Shown here: positions 5,646 through 11,092 of the stretch, in pieces | Position numbering within the stretch: the stretch's first letter is position 1 | Layout of the letters: each line of letters begins with the position of its first letter | Source of the DNA: Nanobdellota archaeon | Lineage (GTDB): Archaea; Nanobdellota; Nanobdellia; Woesearchaeales; GW2011-AR9 | Assembly (NCBI GenBank): GCA_030695605.1 | Contig: JAUYQE010000011.1 | Span: forward strand, 1-11,092 | Length of the DNA stretch: 11,092 nt | Reading direction: 5' to 3' | Notes under the pieces: generated by a model | Databases searched by the model: none | Seen by the model: the letters and a program-made list of their open reading frames with translations, nothing else | What the model was told of the DNA's origin: nothing | Program-made: the position numbers and the translations under genes

Positions 5646-5719
5646 AGAAAGAAGCAGAAGAAAAAAGAAAGAGCAGAGCAAGAGGAAAAAAAGAGCCCAA
5701 AAAAGAAGAGAAAAAAAGT
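5646..5719 (+). other. purine-rich tract, in-frame Lys-rich extension of paralogue A
   Basis: Nearly all bases are A or G, with a few C and no T. Read in the frame of the upstream gene, 28 codons after its TAA encode a Lys/Arg/Glu-rich stretch ending at TGA 5730-5732. A tract without T cannot contain a stop in any frame, so the open frame alone is weak evidence for coding. It may be a lost tail, a readthrough tail or spacer DNA. The TATA-like GATTAAAAT (5720-5728) of the next gene lies at its end. Confidence 0.5.
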
Positions 5720-5746
5720 GATTAAAATCTGAAGAAAATAGAAAGC

Positions 5747-6331
5747 ATGAAAACATACCACGAAAAAAACCTGGTCATCAATAACCGGGAACTGCGCTAC
5801 AACGGCCCTTTTCGGACAGAAGACCTCTTCCGGGCTATCAACAAAGTCCTCGAAGAAAAGCAGTACAGCAAGCGGGAAAAGAAGACGGAAGAGTCCGTGC
5901 AGCCGGAAGGAAAAAACACGTTCATCGAGCTGCGGCCATGGAAAGAAAAGACGCCGGAAGTGACGCTCATGCTGAAAATAAAAATGCACCTGCAGAACCT
6001 TCGAGAGGCAATTATCGAAAAAGAAGGCCGCAAGCAGAAAATGCAGCAAGGTGACGTACTGGTTGCGCTCGATGCCTGGCTCTTGACCGACTACGAACAC
6101 CACTGGCGCATGCATCCTGTTACCTACTTTCTACGCGCGATGGTCAACAAGTTTCTCTACAAATCCCGGGAAGACCGCCAGATTATGGCCGAGCTGCAGA
6201 GCGATGCCGGAGCGGTAACGGCAGCAGTGCAGAGCCTTTTCAAGTCCTACGGGGTTCAGAAACAAAAGCCTCTGAAAGAAGAAGCGGTTCGAAAAGCGGT
6301 TGCAGAGCAATTCCAGAGAGAAAATGCGTAA
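5747..6331 (+). CDS. protein of unknown function, paralogue B
   Basis: A 194-residue relative of the upstream gene, sharing the beta-rich first half and the helical second half. It carries a charged insertion near residues 36-56 (EEKQYSKREKKTEE) and a longer, charged C-terminal helix after residue 165. No cysteine, signal peptide or recognisable catalytic motif is seen. Both copies keep the motif around MQQGDVLVALDAWLL (99-113), which may be the core strand of the fold. The ATG at 5747 lies about 23 bases after a GATTAAAAT box, slightly close for leaderless transcription, and has no ribosome binding site. Adjacent paralogues with separate promoters suggest an old tandem duplication whose copies are individually expressed. 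Function unknown. Confidence 0.75.
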   Translation: MKTYHEKNLVINNRELRYNGPFRTEDLFRAINKVLEEKQYSKREKKTEESVQPEGKNTFIELRPWKEKTPEVTLMLKIKMHLQNLREAIIEKEGRKQKMQQGDVLVALDAWLLTDYEHHWRMHPVTYFLRAMVNKFLYKSREDRQIMAELQSDAGAVTAAVQSLFKSYGVQKQKPLKEEAVRKAVAEQFQRENA

Positions 6332-6344
6332 ATTTCTCCGCAAT

Positions 6345-6352
6345 CTTTAAAT
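6345..6352 (+). promoter_or_regulatory. TATA box of the Lys-rich-tail gene
   Basis: CTTTAAAT centred 28 bases before the ATG at 6377, with a pyrimidine-rich stretch between. It implies a leaderless mRNA. Confidence 0.6.
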
Positions 6353-6376
6353 TTCCTTTCTCTTTCTTTCTCACCG

Positions 6377-7045
6377 ATGGACGATATTTCGGCCCTGATG
6401 TGGGCGCTCCAGGTGAGAGCCTATAACGCCAAAGAGCAAGGCCGGACAGAGTATGCTGCTTTCATACACCGCATTCTGCAAAACTGCAATGATGAACATA
6501 TCCCCCAGCTTTACGAAGGCAAAGATGATGTCTATTATCGCCTCCGCCTGCAGAATCAGGAGCGGGGTATTGCTCCAAAAATAACGAAACTGGCTGCTCG
6601 TGGGGAAGCGTTATCGCCGGCGGAATTGGAAAACGTCGTCAATACGCTGGCAAAAACAAACGATCCTCTCCAGGAAGACCCGCTGCTGCTCCGGATAAAG
6701 GCGCTGCTCAGCACGGCTGGCTCAGAAAAATACGCAGCGTATCAGCAGGAATCTCAGCTCGTCGAGCGCTATCTGTGCAGAAGCTTTTCTTTTCAAGAAT
6801 ACATTGCCTACCTGAGCGGGCAGAAAGCCATCGGGAAAAATCCGGAAACCGGCGAAGATGTCTATCTCGTGCAGAAAAAAAAAGAAGAGCTTTTACCCTC
6901 GGAAAAGCCGAAAAAAAAGAGGAAAGAAAAGAAAGAGAAAAAGAAGAAAGAAGCTCCTACAAAAAAAGAAAGGGAAGTTCCACCAAAAAAGAAGTTCCGA
7001 GAGAAGCTAAAAGTACGATGGCGAAGAAAGAAGCAGCACTCCTAA
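6377..7045 (+). CDS. unknown protein with long Lys-rich C-terminal tail
   Basis: A 222-residue protein in two parts. Residues 1-165 are mostly helical by composition, with one Trp, two Cys and no known motif. Residues 167-222 are about half Lys and Arg with some Glu and Pro (blocks such as KPKKKRKEKKEKKKKE and KKKFREKLKVRWRRKKQ). They are probably disordered and suited to binding nucleic acid or the ribosome, which is inference. Its start ATG follows a TATA box by 28 bases. It is the third gene of a rightward run after the two paralogues, and the in-frame Lys-rich stretch after the first of them resembles this tail. Its TAA (7043-7045) overlaps the TAG of the convergent methylthiotransferase gene. 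I do not recognise the family. Confidence 0.75.
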   Translation: MDDISALMWALQVRAYNAKEQGRTEYAAFIHRILQNCNDEHIPQLYEGKDDVYYRLRLQNQERGIAPKITKLAARGEALSPAELENVVNTLAKTNDPLQEDPLLLRIKALLSTAGSEKYAAYQQESQLVERYLCRSFSFQEYIAYLSGQKAIGKNPETGEDVYLVQKKKEELLPSEKPKKKRKEKKEKKKKEAPTKKEREVPPKKKFREKLKVRWRRKKQHS

Positions 7046-8316
7046 CCAACCACTTCCCCCCGCAAATCCCAAACGGTCGTTTTAGTAATGCGTACCTGAA
7101 CCCAGTCTCCCAGCCGGAAATCTCCTGGCACCAGCACTTGCTTATAGCTCGAATTTCTGCCAATCCACTGCCCTGCTTCTTTGCCCTGCTCATCGATAAG
7201 AATCTCCCCTTCCCAACCCATCCAGCGCTCGTTCTGTAACGTGGAAATATTTTCCGCAATGTCCGTTACGATTTTTGAGCGATGCTTGATGACATCGCTG
7301 GGGACCTGCTGCATTAAAGCTGCCGGTGTTTTCGGCCGCGCCCAGAATCGGGAGAGATTGATGACATCCGGGCTGGTTTTCCGCAGGAGTTCCAGCGTTT
7401 GCCAATGATCCTCATCGCTTTCTGCCGGGAAGCCGATAATGATGTCCGTCGCCAGCGTCAGCCGGGGAATAAGGCGCTTGGCTTCCTCGACAAGCGATAA
7501 AAACTCTGCCGCAGAATTTCCCCGCTTCATTGCTTCCAGGACCGCATCGCTGCCGGACTGCGCCGGAAGATGCAGGAACTGAAACAGCTTCTCGCTCTGA
7601 AAGAGCGGGAAAAGCTCGTCTTTAAACTTTTTTAGATGCACGGGGTTGCCCATACCCACACGGATCTTGAATTTCCCCGAGAGCGCTACCAATTCTTTGA
7701 GCAGTGTGGCTAAGTTGGTATCAAGATCAAACCCGTAGCACATGGTGTCTTGTGACGTCAGCCAAAACTCCTGCACGCCCTCCCGCAAAGCTTTTTTAGC
7801 GACGGCAACAATCTCAGGAATCGGATACGACCGGAGATTCCCTCGGGCATGCTTCGTTTTGCAGAAAGTGCAGGCGCTCAAGCAGCCCCGATTGATGGGA
7901 ATAATTTCAATAATGGGATTTTTTCTGACTTTCGGCAGGTTCAGGGGCGGCATTTCGCCGGTTTCTAGGGCATGCACCACATTATCATGCAGGGCTTCTT
8001 CGACAACGGACACGACCTTATGAATCTGGCTCGTACCGACGACACAATAATCTTTCAGCTTCTTGGGCTCTGTTTGCGCCAGGCAGCCCGCGAGAACAAT
8101 AACTTTATACGGATGCTCTCTGCGAATATTCTCCAAAGTGCGAAAAAGCTCATTCTCGGTCGGTGTCTTGACGGTGCAGGTATTGATGATGACGACATCG
8201 CTTTCTTCCAGACTGTTCGCAAGCTCGAATTTGGCCTCTTTCAGAATCCCTTTCATGTACTCGCTGTCGGCCATATTGGCAGCACAGCCCTGAGTCATGA
8301 TATAAATGCGGGTCAT
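7042..8316 (-). CDS. tRNA t6A37 methylthiotransferase (CDKAL1/e-MtaB type)
   Basis: A 424-residue radical-SAM enzyme. The N-terminal UPF0004 domain supplies Cys11, Cys47 and Cys78 (TQGCAAN, NTCTVK, AGCLAQ) for one 4Fe-4S cluster. The radical-SAM motif CLSACTFC (Cys145, Cys149, Cys152) binds the second. A TRAM-like RNA-binding domain forms roughly the last 65 residues. The enzyme turns N6-threonylcarbamoyladenosine at position 37 of tRNA, in ANN-decoding tRNAs such as tRNA-Lys, into its 2-methylthio form. CxxxCxxC and the short length place it with archaeal/eukaryotic e-MtaB rather than bacterial MiaB. The start ATG follows a TATA box by 27.5 bases, so the mRNA is leaderless; a perfect 6-base-pair hairpin lies between them. 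It ends tail to tail with the Lys-rich-tail gene. Confidence 0.93.
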   Translation of the reverse strand: MTRIYIMTQGCAANMADSEYMKGILKEAKFELANSLEESDVVIINTCTVKTPTENELFRTLENIRREHPYKVIVLAGCLAQTEPKKLKDYCVVGTSQIHKVVSVVEEALHDNVVHALETGEMPPLNLPKVRKNPIIEIIPINRGCLSACTFCKTKHARGNLRSYPIPEIVAVAKKALREGVQEFWLTSQDTMCYGFDLDTNLATLLKELVALSGKFKIRVGMGNPVHLKKFKDELFPLFQSEKLFQFLHLPAQSGSDAVLEAMKRGNSAAEFLSLVEEAKRLIPRLTLATDIIIGFPAESDEDHWQTLELLRKTSPDVINLSRFWARPKTPAALMQQVPSDVIKHRSKIVTDIAENISTLQNERWMGWEGEILIDEQGKEAGQWIGRNSSYKQVLVPGDFRLGDWVQVRITKTTVWDLRGEVVG

Positions 8317-8317
8317 A

Positions 8318-8333
8318 CTGCTCTTCGGAGCAG
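8318..8333. repeat. hairpin between TATA box and start codon of the methylthiotransferase gene
   Basis: CTGCTC and GAGCAG form a perfect 6-base stem around TTCG (CGAA on the gene's strand). It ends one base before the ATG at 8316. If the mRNA is leaderless, the dyad lies in DNA just upstream of or at the transcription start and could be an operator. If transcription starts upstream, it would hide the start codon. Confidence 0.45.
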
Positions 8334-8338
8334 CAGTT

Positions 8339-8348
8339 CTTTAAAAAG
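8339..8348 (-). promoter_or_regulatory. TATA box of the methylthiotransferase gene
   Basis: CTTTTTAAAG on the minus strand, centred 27.5 bases before the ATG at 8316. The divergent zincin gene has its own TATA 26 bases further right. Confidence 0.6.
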
Positions 8349-8373
8349 TTTCAGGCAATTATGAAGCAAAAAC

Positions 8374-8381
8374 TTATTATA
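8374..8381 (+). promoter_or_regulatory. TATA box of the zincin pair
   Basis: TTATTATA centred 26.5 bases before the GTG at 8404, which supports that GTG as a leaderless start. Confidence 0.55.
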
Positions 8382-8403
8382 GGCCGTTTCTTTCCCTCTC
8401 TCC

Positions 8404-9282
8404 GTGGGCGATAAGAGGAAGAGAATTTCCTGGTTTGCGCAGGGAGCGATAAGCACCGTTCTTCTGAGCAGTTATATCCATCATTTTGGCGATGAGGCGT
8501 GCTCCGCTACCCCGGAAGAAAGAAGCTTTGAGCACGAAATTGGCGTCCCCATTTTTCTCAACGAAACGGCACAGCGGGCAGAGCGATCGGCGTTCATTAA
8601 CCGTTTTGCAGAAACCTACCGGGAAGCGCGCGATAATTGGGATTTCTTTGACGAGCAGTTTGCTCCGATCCGCTATCTGACGATTGAGAAACTCGATGCG
8701 GATTTTGAAGTTGGCTGGTACAACCCTTTCTTCCACGGGCTTTCCCTGTCTTGCACGGAAGATGCCCATTATTGCATCGAAGATGATGATTTTGTCCATG
8801 AGATTGGGCATGTCTGGTATTTTGCCCTGCCCACGGGAGAACGGCAGCGGTTACGAAATGAGTGGAAGCACATAAGCAACGGGGAGTTTCAATGCTCTTC
8901 GCTGGAAATGCTCATGGGAGATTGTGACTTCATGAAAGACTGCGAGCCGGCCAGCCGGGATTTGGCGACGATAAGCTGCTATGCCACAACGCACATTTTA
9001 GAAGATATGGCCGAAACCATGATGTTTGTATACCTTCTGAATAATCCCCACCATCGATTGCCGGGGATGCCCCGCCCCCAGCCCGAGTTCCGAGATTTTA
9101 ATCTTGAAGAAGAACCAGACCTTACCGGAGGAACCCATTTTTCCGCAGAAAGCTTTCCTCGCATCCGGCAGAAGATTGAGCTTCTTGCAGAATATCGAGC
9201 GTTCTCTGAGCGGGAACGAGATTATGCACTGCAGCAGTTGGAGGCGTACGAAAGGAGAGAAGAGAGGGAGCAAGAAGAATGA
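8404..9282 (+). CDS. putative exported HExxH metallopeptidase (zincin), paralogue 1
   Basis: A 292-residue protein. A basic KRKR and a hydrophobic segment (residues 8-24) form a signal or anchor, so the rest probably faces outside. HEIGH (132-136) is the HExxH zinc site, and E200-D-M-A-E204 about 65 residues later resembles the EDxAE segment that gives the third ligand in several gluzincin-like families. The seven Cys include Cys117, Cys124 and Cys192, which align with Cys in the paralogue and may form disulphides. The shared region begins with a conserved HEIGVPIFLN or EEIGVPVYLN strand. The C-terminal 25 residues are charged and helical. The GTG start is supported by a TATA box at -26.5. 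The last codon overlaps the next ATG (ATGA). The peptide target is unknown. I do not recognise a named family. Confidence 0.75.
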   Translation: MGDKRKRISWFAQGAISTVLLSSYIHHFGDEACSATPEERSFEHEIGVPIFLNETAQRAERSAFINRFAETYREARDNWDFFDEQFAPIRYLTIEKLDADFEVGWYNPFFHGLSLSCTEDAHYCIEDDDFVHEIGHVWYFALPTGERQRLRNEWKHISNGEFQCSSLEMLMGDCDFMKDCEPASRDLATISCYATTHILEDMAETMMFVYLLNNPHHRLPGMPRPQPEFRDFNLEEEPDLTGGTHFSAESFPRIRQKIELLAEYRAFSERERDYALQQLEAYERREEREQEE

Positions 9283-10151
9283 GCAAGAGACTCAAAGCGC
9301 TTCTGATGGGAACGACATCTCTGGCTTTAGGAACCAGCGTGTATTTCATAGCTTCCGCACGGGAAAGAGACGGCCTGCTCGACGAGATCCTATTCGCAAC
9401 ATCAGAAGAGATTGCTTTCCAGGAAGAGATCGGGGTTCCCGTCTATCTCAACTGGGATGATCGCGGCGAAGAGCGCAGCCAGCGTGTGGAGAATTTTGCA
9501 GAAGTCTACCATGAAACGCAAGAGCATTTTGATTTTTTTCCAGAACAGTTTTCCATCGTAAACCGCATTTGCATTCGAAACGTTCATTCAGAAGTTATTG
9601 CTACTGCCGGCTATGATGGAACGATTACGACGTACTGTGGCCAGACCAAATGCATGACGGACGATGCCCTGGTGCATGAGCTAGCGCATCTCTGGCATTA
9701 TACAGTCAGCCCAGAATTCTGGGCGGAGTGGTGGACGTTAAGTGGCATCGGCTATTATGAACCGGCTGATGAAAGCGTCAAGAACAACTGCCTGGAGTAC
9801 ATGGCATCCGTCGCTTCTGTCACGTGTTATGGAGCAAAGAACGAGTTTGAAGACGTGGCAGAACTGGCTGGTTTTGTCTATGTGCTGAATCATCCCGAGA
9901 TTTTCGTGTTGGGCTTTCCCAATCACGGAAAAGACGTTCTGGAAACCATGCGGATACGCTTTGATTATCTGGAGATTGGGTTAATTCCCAAGAACATTCC
10001 CCGCATCGAAGAGAAAATCCGCTTGTTGCAGCGGTATGGGTTCTTCTCCGAGGATGAAATGCACGTCGCACTCCACGAGCTGGATGAATTATACACTACG
10101 CTAACGAAAGAGACCGATAGGGAAGCCGACCCTTTGCCAGATCCGCATTAA
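9279..10151 (+). CDS. putative exported HExxH metallopeptidase (zincin), paralogue 2
   Basis: A 290-residue protein translated from the same mRNA as its paralogue: its ATG overlaps the upstream TGA, and GGGAG lies eight bases before it. The N-terminus (MSKRLKALLM, then hydrophobic residues 11-26) is a signal or anchor. The zinc site is HELAH (133-137), with EDVAE at 191-195. Paired Cys120 and Cys125 precede the zinc site as in paralogue 1, and Cys183 matches its Cys192. The two share ordered blocks (IGVP-YLN, FDFFPEQF, VHE-H-W, EDxAE) but differ widely between them, so the duplication is old. The C-terminus ends in a charged tail (KETDREADPLPDPH) that overlaps phnX on the other strand by 56 bases. 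Function as a protease is inferred from the motif only. Confidence 0.75.
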   Translation: MSKRLKALLMGTTSLALGTSVYFIASARERDGLLDEILFATSEEIAFQEEIGVPVYLNWDDRGEERSQRVENFAEVYHETQEHFDFFPEQFSIVNRICIRNVHSEVIATAGYDGTITTYCGQTKCMTDDALVHELAHLWHYTVSPEFWAEWWTLSGIGYYEPADESVKNNCLEYMASVASVTCYGAKNEFEDVAELAGFVYVLNHPEIFVLGFPNHGKDVLETMRIRFDYLEIGLIPKNIPRIEEKIRLLQRYGFFSEDEMHVALHELDELYTTLTKETDREADPLPDPH

Positions 10152-10992
10152 TCTTCTCCACAACGGCCGGAACATCTCCAATGCCCGCAACCACGTAGTC
10201 GGCACCTGCGCCATACATCCGTCTGTAGGTTTCTTTGAGCCGCAGGGTCAATTCGGGGTGTGAGAGCTGAGCAATTTCTTTCTCATTCAGGCCAAGTTCA
10301 TTCCCGGTTTGCGCCAATCCCATGGTCCACATGCCTGCTTTTCGTCCTTCTTCGATGCCGAGAAGGGTGTCATCAACTTTAACGCAAAGAGATGGTTCAG
10401 AGACGCCCAGCAGCATCATGTTGAGATTGCACATATGCGGTGCAGGCCGGCTGATGTTCCAGCCCTCTCCGATTCCTTGCACTTGGCCCCATTCATAATT
10501 ATCCCCACGTCGTACCGCATAATCTCCTGTTGAACAGACCGTGACATCGGGCGCATATCCCCGCTGATTCGCTTCTTTCAGAAGCAGCTGCATCATCTCC
10601 CCAGTATAGCCCGTGGTCGAGCCGATTTTCAATCCCTGTTCTCGGAACTGCGCCAGTGCTTCCAACGTTCCCGGAATAAGATCCGCATAATCTGCCAGGC
10701 AGGCCAGTTGCTTAGGAACAAAAGAAGCAAACATCTCTTTGACATCATTCTCATTCGGAAGCCGCCCATAGGTGCCTTCCCATCGCTCTTGAACAGCAGG
10801 ATTTTTTGTTATTTTCCGAATATGCACTTTCTTGTGGGCACCCATGGGTTCTCGTGCTTCAGCCATCGTGATAGGCACACCTTTCTCTTCAAAAACCTGC
10901 TGAAACACGACCGCAGGCGCATAGCAGCCATAGTCCAGGGTCGTGCCGGCCCAATCAAGAATAATTGCTTGGAGTTTGCGTTGTTCAGTCAT
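10096..10992 (-). CDS. phnX: phosphonoacetaldehyde hydrolase
   Basis: A 298-residue HAD-superfamily enzyme that cleaves phosphonoacetaldehyde to acetaldehyde and phosphate, the second step of 2-aminoethylphosphonate breakdown. The key residues are visible: nucleophile Asp13 in DWAGTTLD, Cys23, Met50 and Schiff-base Lys54 in MGAHKK, Tyr129 in STTGYTG, and Asp208 in KVDDT for magnesium. They parallel Asp12, Cys22, Met49, Lys53, Tyr128 and Asp186 of the Bacillus cereus enzyme. The distance between Tyr129 and Asp208 is about 20 residues longer than in that enzyme, owing to an insertion near residues 157-177 (around NYEWGQVQGIGEGW) just before SRPAP, where GRPxP is usual. No phosphonate transporter or aminotransferase is in the window. 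The ATG at 10992 follows a weak A/T box about 21 bases upstream. The function is confident; the partner genes are not seen. Confidence 0.92.
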   Translation of the reverse strand: MTEQRKLQAIILDWAGTTLDYGCYAPAVVFQQVFEEKGVPITMAEAREPMGAHKKVHIRKITKNPAVQERWEGTYGRLPNENDVKEMFASFVPKQLACLADYADLIPGTLEALAQFREQGLKIGSTTGYTGEMMQLLLKEANQRGYAPDVTVCSTGDYAVRRGDNYEWGQVQGIGEGWNISRPAPHMCNLNMMLLGVSEPSLCVKVDDTLLGIEEGRKAGMWTMGLAQTGNELGLNEKEIAQLSHPELTLRLKETYRRMYGAGADYVVAGIGDVPAVVEKINADLAKGRLPYRSLSLA

Positions 10993-11056
10993 GAAAAATC
11001 ACCATTCATTATTTTTTCATCATCACCCTTATCTATCGCGTCACGACACGAAGTAG

Positions 11057-11066
11057 TATATAAATT
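11057..11066 (+). promoter_or_regulatory. TATA-like box near the right edge
   Basis: TATATAAATT is the best TATA-like match in the last 100 bases. An ATG at 11069 is too near it; transcription would start near 11087, where AGGAGAAG could serve as a ribosome binding site for a gene beyond the window. The element also reads as TATA on the minus strand, but there it lies about 70 bases from the phnX start. Confidence 0.4.
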
Positions 11067-11092
11067 ATATGAAAAAAATGAGGAGAAGAAGC

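Noticed and set aside
5624..6115. A 163-codon open frame on the minus strand, Phe-rich
   Set aside because: It is antisense to paralogue B and the purine tract; the Phe runs are just the complement of Lys/Glu codons.
6877..7025. A/G-rich repeat or phase-variable tract
   Set aside because: It is the codon run of the Lys-rich tail and shows no regular repeat unit; Lys and Glu codons explain it.
7972..8364. A 130-codon plus-strand open frame
   Set aside because: It is antisense to the methylthiotransferase, whose cluster-binding Cys motifs are intact on the other strand, and it runs over that gene's promoter.
8377..8811. A 144-codon minus-strand open frame
   Set aside because: It is antisense to the first zincin gene, including its promoter and start; it shows no known motif.
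1..11092. tRNA genes, CRISPR array, insertion sequence ends
   Set aside because: Scanning by eye found no cloverleaf with a TTCGAATC-type arm, no spaced direct repeats and no transposase-like frame with terminal inverted repeats.

Overview
The window looks like a coding-dense piece of an archaeal chromosome, probably from an uncultivated lineage of the DPANN type; the lineage is inference. Archaeal character rests on five gene calls: an archaeal ZPR1 zinc-finger protein, a CDKAL1/e-MtaB-type tRNA methylthiotransferase, the GTPase/DUF2073/zinc-ribbon trio known in haloarchaea as OapA, OapB and OapC, and a SemiSWEET-like protein. It also rests on promoter layout. At least six genes have a TATA-like box centred about 24 to 29 bases before the start codon, which implies leaderless mRNAs. 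Genes inside operons carry GGAG-like ribosome binding sites instead. This rule was used to correct several starts.

Region by region. Positions 1-80 hold the possible tail of a rightward gene and a T-rich terminator. Positions 171-2064 are a leftward four-gene cluster: two tandem CheD-like proteins with a Cys/His pair, a double zinc-ribbon protein, and a third, more AT-rich CheD-like protein that lacks the Cys. A palindromic TATA element (2099-2110) separates this cluster from the rightward ZPR1 gene. Positions 2700-4988 run leftward: pterin-4a-carbinolamine dehydratase, SemiSWEET, OapC, OapB and OapA. Positions 5133-7045 run rightward: two paralogous proteins of unknown function, then a protein with a very Lys-rich tail. 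The methylthiotransferase (7042-8316, leftward) meets the last of these tail to tail with overlapping stop codons. Positions 8404-10151 encode two overlapping paralogous HExxH proteins with N-terminal signal or anchor segments. The second runs 56 bases into the 3' end of a convergent phosphonoacetaldehyde hydrolase gene (phnX, 10096-10992). A promoter for a rightward gene lies at the right edge.

Functionally the window mixes conserved archaeal housekeeping (Oap trio, ZPR1, tRNA modification) with accessory genes. The most unusual part is the CheD-like cluster. CheD is a chemotaxis receptor deamidase, yet no other chemotaxis gene is visible, so these proteins may be deamidases or regulators of something else. 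The exported zincin pair is a second unfamiliar module. No RNA gene, CRISPR array or insertion sequence was seen, and no stretch longer than 300 bases lacks a gene.
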